The translations under genes and the position numbers were made by a program. A DNA stretch of 64,000 nucleotides from Pseudomonas bijieensis (GTDB lineage: Bacteria; Pseudomonadota; Gammaproteobacteria; Pseudomonadales; Pseudomonadaceae). Of the stretch, positions 10,001 to 19,389 are shown one piece after another. Numbering within the stretch: the first letter of the stretch is position 1; every line of letters begins with the position of its first letter. The notes under the pieces are model-generated. The model was not told the DNA's origin and made no database searches. It saw only the letters and a program-made list of their open reading frames with translations. The stretch spans positions 2,976,001 through 3,040,000 of the forward strand of contig NZ_CP048810.1 in assembly GCF_013347965.1 (NCBI RefSeq), given 5' to 3'.

Positions 10001-12418
10001 ATGAGCGACCAGCACTCTACTGAAGCCACTCACGATTACGACGCTGACTCCGAACACATCGAACACACTTCGTCCGGTACCGGCCTGGCCCTGCCTGGCC
10101 AGAACCTGCCGGACAAGGTCTATATCATCCCCATCCACAATCGCCCCTTCTTCCCGGCCCAGGTGTTGCCGGTCATCGTCAACGAAGAACCGTGGGCCGA
10201 GACCCTGGAGCTGGTGGCCAAGTCCGAACACCACTCCCTGGCACTGTTCTTCATGGACACGCCCCAGGAAGACCCGCGCCATTTCGACACCTCGAAACTG
10301 CCGCTGTACGGCACGCTGGTGAAGGTGCATCACGCCAGCCGGGAAGGCGGCAAGCTGCAGTTCGTCGCCCAGGGCCTGACTCGCGTGCGCATCCGCACCT
10401 GGCTCAAGCACCATCGCCCACCGTATCTGGTGGAAGTCGAATACCCGCACCAGCCGAGCGAGCCGACCGACGAGGTCAAGGCCTACGGCATGGCGCTGAT
10501 CAACGCGATCAAGGAACTGCTGCCACTCAACCCGCTGTATAGCGAAGAGCTGAAGAACTACCTCAACCGCTTCAGCCCCAACGACCCATCGCCACTGACC
10601 GACTTTGCCGCCGCGCTCACCTCCGCCACCGGCAGCGAACTGCAGGAAGTGCTCGACTGCGTGCCCATGCTCAAGCGCATGGAAAAAGTGCTGCCGATGC
10701 TGCGCAAGGAAGTCGAAGTGGCGCGGCTGCAGAAAGAGATTTCCGCCGAGGTCAACAACAAGATCGGCGAGCATCAGCGCGAGTTCTTCCTCAAGGAACA
10801 GCTCAAGGTCATCCAGCAGGAACTGGGGCTGACCAAAGACGACCGCAGCGCCGATATCGAACAGTTCGAGCAACGGCTGGAAGGCAAGGTGCTGTCGGCC
10901 CAGGCGCAGAAGCGCATCGAAGAGGAGATGAACAAACTCTCCATCCTGGAAACCGGCTCGCCGGAATACGCCGTTACCCGCAATTACCTGGATTGGGCAA
11001 CCTCGGTGCCGTGGGGCGTGTACGGCCAGGACAAACTTGACCTCAAGCATGCCCGCAAGGTTCTCGACCAGCACCACGCCGGCCTGGACGACATCAAGGA
11101 CCGTATCCTGGAATTCCTCGCCGTCGGTGCCTACAAAGGCGAGATCAGCGGCTCTATCGTGTTGCTGGTGGGCCCGCCGGGCGTGGGCAAGACCAGCGTC
11201 GGCAAGTCCATCGCCGAGTCCCTGGGGCGGCCGTTCTACCGTTTCAGCGTTGGCGGCATGCGCGACGAAGCCGAGATCAAGGGCCATCGGCGCACCTACA
11301 TCGGAGCCCAGCCGGGCAAGCTGGTACAGGCGCTAAAAGACGTCGAGGTGATGAACCCGGTGATCATGCTCGATGAGATCGACAAGATGGGCCAGAGCTA
11401 CCAGGGCGACCCGGCGTCGGCCCTGCTCGAGACCCTCGACCCGGAACAGAACGTCGAATTTCTCGATCACTACCTGGACCTGCGCCTGGATCTGTCGAAA
11501 GTGCTCTTCATCTGCACCGCCAACACCCTGGACTCGATCCCCGGCCCCTTGCTGGACCGGATGGAAGTGATCCGCCTGTCGGGTTACATCACCGAAGAAA
11601 AAGTCGCCATCGCCAAGCGCCACTTGTGGCCCAAGCAGTTGGCCAAGGCCGGCGTGTCCAAGGGCAGCCTGAGCATCAACGACAGCGCCCTCAAAGCCCT
11701 GATCGACGGCTACGCCCGTGAAGCCGGGGTGCGGCAGTTGGAGAAACAACTGGGCAAACTGGTGCGCAAGGCGGTGATGAAGCTGATCGACGACCCCAAA
11801 GCGGTGATCAAGCTCGGGCCGAAAGACTTGGAGGCCTCCCTGGGCAAACCGGTGTTCCGCAACGAGCAGGTGTTGTCCGGCGTCGGAGTGATTACCGGCC
11901 TGGCCTGGACCAGCATGGGCGGCGCGACCTTACCCATCGAGGCAACGCGCATCCACACCCTCAATCGCGGTTTCAAGCTGACCGGGCAACTGGGGGACGT
12001 GATGAAAGAGTCGGCGGAAATCGCCCACAGCTACGTCAGTTCGCACCTGAAGCAATTCGGCGGCGATCCGAAATTCTTCGACGAGGCCTTCGTTCACCTG
12101 CACGTACCGGAAGGCGCCACGCCCAAGGACGGCCCGAGCGCCGGGGTCACCATGGCCAGCGCCCTACTGTCCCTGGCCCGTAACCAGCCACCGAAAAAAG
12201 GCGTGGCCATGACCGGCGAACTGACCCTTACCGGGCATGTACTGCCGATCGGCGGCGTGCGCGAAAAAGTGATCGCGGCGCGGCGGCAGAAAATCAATGA
12301 ACTGATCCTGCCGGAAGCCAACCGGGGCAATTTCGAAGAATTGCCGGACTACCTCAAGGAAGGCGTCACGGTGCACTTTGCCAAGCGGTTTGCGGATGTG
12401 GCCAAGGTGCTGTTCTGA
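10001..12418 (+). CDS. asrA: Lon-family ATP-dependent protease, AsrA-type paralogue
   Basis: The 805-residue LonA-type protease degrades misfolded and regulatory proteins. It has an N-terminal substrate domain (about 40-240), coiled coil, AAA+ module with Walker A GPPGVGKTS (about 390-398) and Walker B VIMLDEID (about 454), and a peptidase domain with the catalytic serine in KDGPSAG (about 712) and lysine in REKVIAARR (about 757). The neighbour icp gene and absence of clpX identify this as the second pseudomonad Lon, called AsrA in P. aeruginosa (PA0779), where it is known to help trigger the heat-shock response to tobramycin. ATG 10001 is chosen over an upstream in-frame start because the sigma-32 box spacing favours it. 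Confidence 0.9.
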   Translation: MSDQHSTEATHDYDADSEHIEHTSSGTGLALPGQNLPDKVYIIPIHNRPFFPAQVLPVIVNEEPWAETLELVAKSEHHSLALFFMDTPQEDPRHFDTSKLPLYGTLVKVHHASREGGKLQFVAQGLTRVRIRTWLKHHRPPYLVEVEYPHQPSEPTDEVKAYGMALINAIKELLPLNPLYSEELKNYLNRFSPNDPSPLTDFAAALTSATGSELQEVLDCVPMLKRMEKVLPMLRKEVEVARLQKEISAEVNNKIGEHQREFFLKEQLKVIQQELGLTKDDRSADIEQFEQRLEGKVLSAQAQKRIEEEMNKLSILETGSPEYAVTRNYLDWATSVPWGVYGQDKLDLKHARKVLDQHHAGLDDIKDRILEFLAVGAYKGEISGSIVLLVGPPGVGKTSVGKSIAESLGRPFYRFSVGGMRDEAEIKGHRRTYIGAQPGKLVQALKDVEVMNPVIMLDEIDKMGQSYQGDPASALLETLDPEQNVEFLDHYLDLRLDLSKVLFICTANTLDSIPGPLLDRMEVIRLSGYITEEKVAIAKRHLWPKQLAKAGVSKGSLSINDSALKALIDGYAREAGVRQLEKQLGKLVRKAVMKLIDDPKAVIKLGPKDLEASLGKPVFRNEQVLSGVGVITGLAWTSMGGATLPIEATRIHTLNRGFKLTGQLGDVMKESAEIAHSYVSSHLKQFGGDPKFFDEAFVHLHVPEGATPKDGPSAGVTMASALLSLARNQPPKKGVAMTGELTLTGHVLPIGGVREKVIAARRQKINELILPEANRGNFEELPDYLKEGVTVHFAKRFADVAKVLF

Positions 12419-12444
12419 TAGAACTGTAGCGCTTATGCGGGCCC

Positions 12445-12540
12445 CATCGCGGGCAAGCCTTGCTCCCACAGGGTTTAATGCCGCTCACAGAGTCAGTGTG
12501 CGACAAAGATCCATTGTGGGAGCAAGGCTTGCCCGCGATA
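12445..12540. repeat. REPIN (GTGGGAGC type)
   Basis: Inverted REP units at 12445-12470 and 12515-12540, reading CATCGCGGGCAAGCCTTG... and its mirror. It lies between asrA and the icp gene. Confidence 0.88.
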
Positions 12541-12634
12541 GCATCATCAGCGACAGCACTTCCTCAGCTGACACACCTAGTAGCATCTTCGGTTATGCTC
12601 GCCGTTCGTCGTGAATGCCGGAGTCATCACCCTT

Positions 12635-13027
12635 ATGTCCATCACCCGCCTGCTCATCCCCTTGAGCCTCGCCCTGCTGAGCGCCTGCGCCACGCAAAGT
12701 GGACGCAACGTGACCGTGGAAAAACTGAGCCAGTGCCCGGTGCGGCTCAATAACGGGCAGAACCTGATTTTGAGCTTGCCGAGCAACCCCACCACCGGTT
12801 ATCGCTGGGCGATCCAGGATTCGGCCGGCGGCGTGCTCAAAGGCCTGGGCCCCGAGGTTTATCGCAACCCGGAAGACGCCGGCATCGTCGGCGCCGCCGG
12901 GGTCTCGACCTGGCGCTTCCAGGCGTTCAACGCCGGCACTGGGCGTCTGCGCCTGACTTATCAACAGCCCTGGGCTCCGGAAGTACCGCCCGTGGAAACC
13001 TTCGACTGCGCCATTGCGGTGAATTGA
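12635..13027 (+). CDS. icp: chagasin-like inhibitor of cysteine peptidases, lipoprotein
   Basis: The predicted 130-residue protein has a lipoprotein signal (lipobox LLSAC, cysteine near residue 18) and a chagasin/ICP immunoglobulin-like fold. The inhibitor loops show as NPTTGYRW (about 57-64), a glycine-rich middle loop and LTYQQPW near the end, so it should block papain-type cysteine peptidases in the envelope or periplasm. I took ATG 12635 (MSITRLL) because it gives a clean signal peptide; an in-frame GTG at 12611 adds eight residues. The same neighbour pair, Lon paralogue and ICP, occurs in P. aeruginosa (PA0779/PA0778). Confidence 0.85.
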   Translation: MSITRLLIPLSLALLSACATQSGRNVTVEKLSQCPVRLNNGQNLILSLPSNPTTGYRWAIQDSAGGVLKGLGPEVYRNPEDAGIVGAAGVSTWRFQAFNAGTGRLRLTYQQPWAPEVPPVETFDCAIAVN

Positions 13028-13029
13028 CC

Positions 13030-13665
13030 GTGGGTTGGCTGATCCTTGCACTGATGGGCGCAGCCACTTACCTGTACGGCCTGGCCATGCACGCCACGCT
13101 GCTGTGTCTGCTGGTCAAGCCTATGCCGGTGCTGGCCCTGCTCGGTTGGCTGCACGATGCGCCGCCAGGCGAGTATCGGCGCTGGATCAGCCTCGGGCTG
13201 ATTTTTTCGCTGGTGGGCGATGTGCTGCTGGCCTGGCCGGGGGATCTGTTCGTGTTCGGCCTTGGCGCGTTTCTGCTGGCGCACCTGGCTTACCTGAAAG
13301 CTTACCTGAGCGACTGTCACCGTCCGGCGCTGCTGCCATTGGCCCTGGCCTTGGGCATCGGCGCAGTGCTGTTGGGGATACTGGTGTCGAGCGGTCTCGG
13401 GCCGTTGCTGGTGCCGGTGATTGTCTACGGCCTGGCTATCAGCGCCATGCTCTGGCGAGCCCTGGCACGGTTGGGTACCGAGGTGCCGAAACGCTCGGCC
13501 TGGCTGGCCGCCGCCGGGGCGCTGGCCTTTGTGTTTTCCGACAGCCTGATCGGCATCAACCGGTTCATACAGCCCTTCCATGCCGCGCCTTATCTGATCA
13601 TCATCAGTTATTGGCTGGGCCAATGGGGCATCACGGCGTCAGCGTTCCCGCAAAAGCAGCGCTGA
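13030..13665 (+). CDS. YhhN/TMEM86-family membrane protein (lysoplasmalogenase-like)
   Basis: The 211-residue protein is almost entirely hydrophobic with about seven to eight membrane segments, and has the family features LVGDVLLAWP and FxxGLGAFLLAHLAYL. Human TMEM86 proteins of this family hydrolyse lysoplasmalogen; bacterial members are untested in most cases, so the substrate is open. Start choice is uncertain: GTG at 13030 is given here, but TTG at 13024 overlaps the icp stop and would suit translational coupling. It is probably co-transcribed with icp. Confidence 0.8.
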   Translation: MGWLILALMGAATYLYGLAMHATLLCLLVKPMPVLALLGWLHDAPPGEYRRWISLGLIFSLVGDVLLAWPGDLFVFGLGAFLLAHLAYLKAYLSDCHRPALLPLALALGIGAVLLGILVSSGLGPLLVPVIVYGLAISAMLWRALARLGTEVPKRSAWLAAAGALAFVFSDSLIGINRFIQPFHAAPYLIIISYWLGQWGITASAFPQKQR

Positions 13666-13676
13666 ACAAAGATCAA

Positions 13677-13713
13677 TGTGGGAGCGAGCAAGCTCGCTCC
13701 CACAGGTTTTTTG
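13677..13713 (+). terminator. terminator after the YhhN gene, built from a self-complementary REP
   Basis: A perfect 12-base stem (TGTGGGAGCGAG / CTCGCTCCCACA) with loop CAAG, followed by GGTTTTTTGG. The stem is a REP-like GTGGGAGC unit folded on itself, 11 bases past the stop codon. Confidence 0.75.
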
Positions 13714-13757
13714 GTTAAAATGCCGGCCTTTTCACCACCCATGCCGCTGGAACCGCC

Positions 13758-14501
13758 GTGAGCAAAGAACCCGATCGCCTATTCGCCCAACCCCTGGCCC
13801 AAGTGCCGGACTTCGCCTTCAACGAGGACGTGGTGCGGGTGTTTCCGGACATGATCAAGCGTTCGGTGCCGGGTTACCCGACCATCGTCGAAAACCTCGG
13901 CGTGCTCGCCGCGCAATTCGCCCAACCCAATAGCGTGCTCTATGACCTGGGTTCGTCCCTGGGTGCGGTGACCCAGGCCCTGCGCCGCCATGTGCGCACC
14001 GACGGTTGCCGTGTCATCGCTGTGGATAACTCGGCGGCCATGGTCGAGCGTTGCCGCGAATACCTCAACGGCCAGGACTCGATGTTCCAGGAGTTGCTGC
14101 CCGTTGAGGTGATCGAAGGCGACATCCTCGCCCTGACGTTCCAGCCTGCCTCGGTGGTGGCGCTGAACTTCACTCTGCAATTCATCGCGCCGGACCAGCG
14201 CACCGCGCTGTTGAGCCGCATTCGCCAGTCGCTGCTGCCCGGCGGCGCCCTGATCCTGTCGGAAAAACTGCGCTTCAACGATGTCGAGGAACACGCCCTG
14301 CTCACCGACCTGCACGTGGCGTTCAAACGCGCCAACGGCTACAGCGAGCTGGAGATTGCCCAGAAACGCAGCGCCATCGAAAACGTCATGAAGCCCGATA
14401 GCCTCGAAGAACACCGCGAACGCCTGTTGGCGGCTGGGTTCTCGAAAGTCGTGCCGTGGTTCCAGTGTCTTAACTTCGCCTCGTTGATTGCCCTGCCATG
14501 A
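13758..14501 (+). CDS. cmoA: carboxy-S-adenosyl-L-methionine synthase CmoA
   Basis: Converts S-adenosylmethionine and prephenate to carboxy-SAM, the donor used by CmoB to make cmo5U at wobble position 34. The 247-residue protein has a class I methyltransferase fold, with the binding loop [15 protein letters not shown] (about 63-77), [14 protein letters not shown] and the family's EKLRFND segment. It begins at a GTG and overlaps cmoB by four bases, so the two are translationally coupled. Confidence 0.95.
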   Translation: MSKEPDRLFAQPLAQVPDFAFNEDVVRVFPDMIKRSVPGYPTIVENLGVLAAQFAQPNSVLYDLGSSLGAVTQALRRHVRTDGCRVIAVDNSAAMVERCREYLNGQDSMFQELLPVEVIEGDILALTFQPASVVALNFTLQFIAPDQRTALLSRIRQSLLPGGALILSEKLRFNDVEEHALLTDLHVAFKRANGYSELEIAQKRSAIENVMKPDSLEEHRERLLAAGFSKVVPWFQCLNFASLIALP

Positions 14502-15454
14502 TCGATCTGTCTCCCCTCGCCCGCCGCCTGGCCGGTACCCCCTTGGCCGATTGGGCCGCGACCCTGCAGACGCAACTCGACAGCAAAATGGAAAAAGGCC
14601 ATGGCGACCTGGAGCGCTGGCAGAACGCTCTCGACGCCTTGCCAATGCTGCAACCGACTGAAATCGACCTGCTGAACGGGCTGACCCTCGACACCGATTG
14701 CTCCGACGAAACCCGGGCACGAATGCGCACGGCGTTGATGGGCCTGTCGCCGTGGCGCAAAGGGCCGTTCGACCTGTTTGGCGTGCACGTGGACACCGAA
14801 TGGCGCTCGGACTGGAAGTGGTCGCGGGTCGCACCGCACCTGGATCTCAAAGGCAAGCGCATCCTCGACGTGGGCTGCGGCAATGGTTACTACATGTGGC
14901 GCATGCTCGGCGCCGGGGCCGACACGGTGATCGGCGTCGACCCCAACTGGCTGTTCTTCTGCCAGTTCCAGGCCGTGCAGCGTTACCTGTCACAGCCCAA
15001 TGCCTGGCACTTGCCATTCCCCTTCGAAGCGTTGCCCGCAGAGCTGGAAGGCTTCGACACGGTGTTCTCCATGGGCGTGTTCTACCATCGCCGCTCGCCG
15101 ATCGAACACCTGCTGGCCCTCAAGGACTGCCTGGTCAAAGGCGGCGAACTGGTGCTGGAAACCCTGGTAATCGAAGGCGACGAACATCAGGTGCTGGTGC
15201 CCGAGGACCGCTACGCGCAGATGCGCAATGTGTGGTTCCTACCCTCGGTCCCGGCCCTGGAACGCTGGCTGCGCCGCGCCGGGTTCAGCGATGTGCGTTG
15301 CGTGGACGTGAGCCTGACCACCGTGGAAGAACAGCGCAGCACCGAGTGGATGAAGTATCAGTCGCTGAGCGACTTCCTCGATCCCGCCGACCACAGCAAA
15401 ACCATCGAAGGACTGCCGGCACCAATGCGGGCAGTGATTGTGGCGCGGAAATAA
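14498..15454 (+). CDS. cmoB: tRNA U34 carboxymethyltransferase CmoB
   Basis: Transfers the carboxymethyl group from carboxy-SAM to 5-hydroxyuridine-34 of tRNAs reading family boxes. The 318-residue protein has an N-terminal substrate-binding part with [20 protein letters not shown] (about 88-107) and a Rossmann domain with [15 protein letters not shown] (about 124-138) and [12 protein letters not shown]. The ATG overlaps the cmoA stop (ATGA). No upstream promoter of its own is visible. Confidence 0.96.
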   Translation: MIDLSPLARRLAGTPLADWAATLQTQLDSKMEKGHGDLERWQNALDALPMLQPTEIDLLNGLTLDTDCSDETRARMRTALMGLSPWRKGPFDLFGVHVDTEWRSDWKWSRVAPHLDLKGKRILDVGCGNGYYMWRMLGAGADTVIGVDPNWLFFCQFQAVQRYLSQPNAWHLPFPFEALPAELEGFDTVFSMGVFYHRRSPIEHLLALKDCLVKGGELVLETLVIEGDEHQVLVPEDRYAQMRNVWFLPSVPALERWLRRAGFSDVRCVDVSLTTVEEQRSTEWMKYQSLSDFLDPADHSKTIEGLPAPMRAVIVARK

Positions 15455-15492
15455 ATCGCCCCGCTGTGTGCAAGCTTCTGTGGGAATGAACC

Positions 15493-15581
15493 TGTGGGAG
15501 CAAGGCTTGCCCGCGATGGCGGCACCGCGGTCTATAGTAAGACCGCGTTATCGTTCATCGCGGGCAAGCCTTGCTCCCACA
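15493..15581. repeat. REPIN (GTGGGAGC type)
   Basis: Inverted REP units at 15493-15518 and 15556-15581, between the convergent genes cmoB and tadA. The centre (ACCGCGGTC / GACCGCG) also pairs, so the whole unit can fold into one long hairpin. Confidence 0.9.
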
Positions 15582-15612
15582 GAGATTCACTCCCACATTA
15601 GGGGGAAAGGTG

Positions 15613-16110
15613 TCAGTCTGAGGATTTGGCTCTACGGGCCTTGAAGAACTCACTCAACACCGTGCTGCATTCTTCAGCCAGCACCCCGCCTTCGAACATC
15701 ACCCGATGGTTCAGGAAACCCTGGCTGAAAAACTGCCCCTGGCTCTGCACGATCCCGGCCTTGGGCTCCAGGGCGCCGTAGACGACCCGGGCGATACGCG
15801 AATGGACGATGAGGCCGGCGCACATGCTGCAGGGCTCCAGCGTCACATAAAGGGTACTGCCGGGCAGGCGATAGTTGCTCACCGCCTGGGCGGCGGCGCG
15901 GATGGCGACCATTTCCGCATGGGCGCTGGGGTCGTGGCCGCTGATCGGGCAGTTGAAGCCACGGCCGATGATCTCGCCATCCTGCACCAGAACCGCGCCC
16001 ACCGGCACTTCGCCCAGGGCTGCGCCTTGTGCGGCGAGGGCCAGGGCTTCGCGCATGAAGTCCTGGTCACGGCTGCGGTCGATGATTCTGGCGGGGCGAA
16101 TCTGGCGCAT
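15613..16110 (-). CDS. tadA: tRNA-specific adenosine deaminase TadA
   Basis: Deaminates A34 to inosine in tRNA-Arg(ACG). The 165-residue protein has the cytidine/deoxycytidylate deaminase zinc site: HAE with the catalytic glutamate (about 67-69) and PCSMCAG (about 97-103). The start ATG at 16108-16110 shares one base with the stop of the upstream multicopper oxidase gene, so translation is coupled. A longer frame reading into the oxidase gene lacks support. Confidence 0.95.
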   Translation of the reverse strand: MRQIRPARIIDRSRDQDFMREALALAAQGAALGEVPVGAVLVQDGEIIGRGFNCPISGHDPSAHAEMVAIRAAAQAVSNYRLPGSTLYVTLEPCSMCAGLIVHSRIARVVYGALEPKAGIVQSQGQFFSQGFLNHRVMFEGGVLAEECSTVLSEFFKARRAKSSD

Positions 16111-17486
16111 CAAGCCACCTCGATGGCGGCCATCAGGCCGGTTTCCATGTGGTCGATGACATGGCAGTGGAACATCCACACCCCCGGATTATCCGCCACC
16201 AGCGCCACCTGCGCCCGCTCGTTCTTGCCCAGCAGGTAAGTGTCGGTGAAGTACGGCACGACCTTGTGCCGGTTCGATGCAATCACCTTGAAGCTCATGC
16301 CGTGCAAATGGATCGGATGCTGGTACTGGGTCATGTTCTTCAATTCGAAAATGTAGCTCTGGCCTTTTTTCAGCGTGGCGATTGGCCGGTCGGCGCAGGT
16401 CTTGTCGGTGATGTCCCAGGCTTTGCCGTTGATCTGCCACAGACTCGGCGGCTTGCCATTGTCGACGTTGACCGACACCGAGCCAACCCATTCGAAATTG
16501 AAGTTGAGTTTCTCGGCATTGGCCAGGTCCGGCTCGGACACCGGGTTGGGTGGCAGCGCCGCCGGCCACTGGGTCGGTGCGTCACTGTTAGGCACCGAAC
16601 GCAAAGTCCCCAGGCGCACCGGGCCATTGCGCAACGACAGCTCTTCCCCGGCCGGCGGCGCCTTGATCGCCAGGCAAATGCGCATGCCCGGGCCAAGCCA
16701 GTATTCCTTGCCCAGCGGGCGCGGTTCGACGGGGTTGCCGTCCAGCGCATAGATCTGCGCTTCGACGCCTGGAATATTGATCCGGTAGGTCAGGGTGTTA
16801 TCCAGGTTGAGCAAACGCACCCGAGTAATCTGCCCGGCCGGCAGCTCAATCACCGCCTCCGGCACGCCGTTGATGGTCGCCAGGCGCCCGGCCGTGCCAC
16901 CTCGCGCGGCTTCGCGAGGAATGCTGAACGCCACGAACTGGCCTTGCTCGTCCACATGCCAGCTCTTGAGGCTCAGGGTTTGTTCGTACTTGAACCCGGT
17001 AGGCTCGCGCTCTTCGATGATCAGCGGCCCCACCAGCCCACGCCCGAGCTCCTCGCTGCTGTTGACGTGGGGGTGATACCAATAGCTGCCGGCATCCGGC
17101 ACGCGGAACTTGTAATCGAAATACTCGCCCGGCAACACCGGCAGTTGCGAGACATACGGCACGCCGTCCATCTCCAGCGGCAAACGGATCCCGTGCCAAT
17201 GAATGGTGGTGGCGACCGGCAGGTGGTTGATGAAACGTACCCGCAGCCATTCACCCTGGCGCACTCGCAACTCGGTGCCCGGCGCCGACGGACCGAAGGC
17301 CCAGGCCTGGGTCTTGTGCCCGGCCACCAACTCGACGTCCAGGGGCGCCGCGATCAATTCATAGTCGTGGCCAGCCTCGGCATCCGCCATCTTGCCCAGC
17401 CAATACCGCGAAGCACCTCCCGCCCCCACACCAACGACAACAAGACCGGCCAGGCCACCGAGTATTTGGCGACGGGTAAAGGACAT
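16110..17486 (-). CDS. multicopper oxidase, Tat-exported
   Basis: The 458-residue periplasmic oxidase has three cupredoxin domains. A twin-arginine signal (FTRRQILGGLAG, about 3-14) opens the protein. Copper ligands appear as HWHG (about 97-100), YHPHVN (about 140), HPIHLHG near 395 and HCHVIDHMETGLM near 440, the full type 1/2/3 set. It may oxidise Cu(I) or other metals or phenols; there is no methionine-rich CueO insert, so a copper-detoxification role is not secure. The ATG at 17484-17486 has GAGGT about 10 bases upstream and starts right at the Tat signal. The stop overlaps tadA by one base. Confidence 0.88.
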   Translation of the reverse strand: MSFTRRQILGGLAGLVVVGVGAGGASRYWLGKMADAEAGHDYELIAAPLDVELVAGHKTQAWAFGPSAPGTELRVRQGEWLRVRFINHLPVATTIHWHGIRLPLEMDGVPYVSQLPVLPGEYFDYKFRVPDAGSYWYHPHVNSSEELGRGLVGPLIIEEREPTGFKYEQTLSLKSWHVDEQGQFVAFSIPREAARGGTAGRLATINGVPEAVIELPAGQITRVRLLNLDNTLTYRINIPGVEAQIYALDGNPVEPRPLGKEYWLGPGMRICLAIKAPPAGEELSLRNGPVRLGTLRSVPNSDAPTQWPAALPPNPVSEPDLANAEKLNFNFEWVGSVSVNVDNGKPPSLWQINGKAWDITDKTCADRPIATLKKGQSYIFELKNMTQYQHPIHLHGMSFKVIASNRHKVVPYFTDTYLLGKNERAQVALVADNPGVWMFHCHVIDHMETGLMAAIEVA

Positions 17487-17639
17487 GAACGCAAGCACCT
17501 CTTGAATCCGCGGCGAACCGTTGGGCCCGCAAAAGGCGAATACGATACACCCGCAGATGAGAAACAGTAAGGGTGGCGAAAATGAAAAAAGCCTCATGGA
17601 AGTTATCCACAAGGCCTTGGATTACCGCCGCACTGAGGG

Positions 17640-18047
17640 TCAATCAGGCAGCAAATGCGCTTTCTCGCCCCGCGGTGTTAAGAATGCCAGCACCACTGCG
17701 ACAATGAGCAACGCAGGCACATCGCCCAATAGATGGCCGTACTGGCTTGCCCCGTCCATCCCGATGCCAAACGACTGCACAGCCATGATCGCGCCATGCA
17801 CGACGCTCGACCACACCGTGAACCAGATCAAGCTCAGGTGTTTCAGCGGATCGCGGGATGCCAGCAGCAGGAACACACCGAGCGTCGCATAGATGCCGAC
17901 CATCATCAGCGGATAATCGGAATGGCCGCTGTGCCACGCCCAACCGGACGGCCACAGAACCATCAACGGCCAGAACGCGAAGACGGCGATCAGACCGACT
18001 ACGATCAAGACGATGCGCAAGGCGGCAAGTTTTTGAGTGTCATTCAT
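17640..18047 (-). CDS. small four-segment membrane protein (DUF6632-like)
   Basis: The 135-residue protein has four hydrophobic segments (about 10-32, 47-64, 72-90, 103-122) and no signal peptide or catalytic motif. It resembles a family of uncharacterised bacterial membrane proteins that I recall as DUF6632; the name is from memory. The start codon overlaps the stop of the neighbouring truncated regulator fragment by four bases and has AAGGAG upstream. It marks the left part of an apparently acquired block (17.6-22.3 kb). Confidence 0.65.
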   Translation of the reverse strand: MNDTQKLAALRIVLIVVGLIAVFAFWPLMVLWPSGWAWHSGHSDYPLMMVGIYATLGVFLLLASRDPLKHLSLIWFTVWSSVVHGAIMAVQSFGIGMDGASQYGHLLGDVPALLIVAVVLAFLTPRGEKAHLLPD

Positions 18048-18424
18048 GGCAGGCTCCTTATTGCGACCTGTTCATCGCCGCAATGGGTGCCGAGAGTATA
18101 GAACTCATCTGGGACGCATACCTTGCTATCCCCCCCGACTAAATCAGGCGCAACCTCGATCAGTCTGGCCGATGGCACTGCGCGGCGAACGTCGCTCAGC
18201 GCACTAAGCACGGCTTCAACCGCGTCAGGCGCATCGCGCGTGAACTCAAGCGCAAGCCGCCCCGGCTGCCCGATGCCTACCAAGGCATCATCGCAGCCCG
18301 CTTCACCCAGCCGCTCGACCAGTTCATCCGGAGCGCAGCCATCGTCAGCAAGCTGATATTTCAAGGTATTCTGGCCGTAGGGTACTGCCGGAAGGCGCGA
18401 TTGGCAGTCGCGAAGCATAGACAA
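18044..18424 (-). pseudogene. N-terminal fragment of a small HTH DNA-binding protein
   Basis: Codons for LKYQLADDGCAPDELVERL through IEVAPDLVG (about residues 21-97 of the open frame) look like the N-terminal half of a small pseudomonad/Burkholderia DNA-binding protein. That protein normally continues into a helix-turn-helix. Here the family similarity ends at about 18130 and the frame runs on with unrelated residues to a stop that overlaps the next gene. No family-like start codon precedes LKYQ either. I read it as a remnant with both ends lost. The alternative, a short real protein coupled to the membrane gene, cannot be excluded. Confidence 0.5.
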
Positions 18425-18444
18425 CGTATTTGTACAGGGTTGGT

Positions 18445-19359
18445 TTACCGAAAGACCGCTTCCGTAAGCCCTTGCGATTCAATCCACAGCCTCGCAGCGA
18501 CGCTCGCATCCAGTGCTTGCGCAGGAATCTTGGCAACGGCCGGATAGCCGCGTATTTCGCCGAGCCTGTCCGGGCCGTAATAGACACCGCCTTGAGCCTG
18601 CGGTGAAGTCGCAGCGAAGATGGTCGGCAACGCCCCCTGCGCTGCCGGCTGGAACAGGAACCACATGTAACGACGAGCCATACCCGGAACGCTCCATGCG
18701 CCGGCGCCATTGGGCAACAGATCGGTGCGCGAAATGCCAGGATGGGCAGCGATGCTCTGGATGCCCCAGCCTGCAGCATCGCTGCGGCGTTGCAATTCAA
18801 GGGCGAATATCAGGCAAGCGAGTTTCGATTGGCTGTAAACCGGCATCGGCCTGTAGCTGCGCTGAGCTTGCAGATCATCGAAGTTGATCGTGCCGCTTCG
18901 AGCGGCGACGCTTGAAAGGCTGACCACGCGTGGCTTGTTGCCCTTGCGCAACAGCGGCAGCAGTTGGGCAGTCAAGGCGAAGTGACCCAGGTAGTTCGTG
19001 CCGAACTGCAACTCGAATCCGTCGCAAGTCACCTGACGCTTCGGCGGCGCCATCACTGCCGCGTTGTTGATCAGCAAGTCCAGGCTGTCGCGCGAACTCC
19101 GCAGACGCTCACCAAACGACTCGATGGATTCGAGGCTGGCGAGGTCCAGTGCCCCGAAAGTCACATTCGCGCCGGGAACACTTTGGCGAATCTGATCGAC
19201 TGCCGCCGCCCCTTTCGACGGATTTCGACCTGCGATGATGACATTCGCACCGGCGCGGGCCAGTGCCAGCGCGTCTTGGAATCCAAGGCCGCCAGTACCG
19301 GTGACGACCGCCGTACGGCCGCGTTGGGAAGGGATGTCGGAAACTGTCCAGTGGGTCAT
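18445..19359 (-). CDS. short-chain dehydrogenase/reductase (retinol-dehydrogenase-like)
   Basis: The 304-residue NAD(P)-dependent oxidoreductase has a Rossmann fold with TGTGGLGFQ near 20 (a variant of TGxxxGxG), NNAAVMAPP near 98, and the catalytic YSQSKLA near 168. The longer C-terminal part resembles the retinol dehydrogenase/WW-oxidoreductase-like SDR group; the substrate is unknown. The ATG at 19357-19359 has AAGGA just upstream. It is divergent from the TetR gene, with three repeated operator-like boxes between them, so TetR repression is likely. Confidence 0.85.
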   Translation of the reverse strand: MTHWTVSDIPSQRGRTAVVTGTGGLGFQDALALARAGANVIIAGRNPSKGAAAVDQIRQSVPGANVTFGALDLASLESIESFGERLRSSRDSLDLLINNAAVMAPPKRQVTCDGFELQFGTNYLGHFALTAQLLPLLRKGNKPRVVSLSSVAARSGTINFDDLQAQRSYRPMPVYSQSKLACLIFALELQRRSDAAGWGIQSIAAHPGISRTDLLPNGAGAWSVPGMARRYMWFLFQPAAQGALPTIFAATSPQAQGGVYYGPDRLGEIRGYPAVAKIPAQALDASVAARLWIESQGLTEAVFR

Positions 19360-19389
19360 GATCCTTGCCTGTCGAGAAGTTGAAATATA

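Noticed and set aside
10001..12418. Calling this gene the canonical lon
   Set aside because: The canonical lon lies beside clpX in pseudomonads. Here the neighbours are icp and a transporter, so it is the AsrA-type paralogue.
16110..17486. Calling the multicopper oxidase CueO/CopA
   Set aside because: It lacks a methionine-rich insert, and no copper regulator or copper chaperone gene is nearby.
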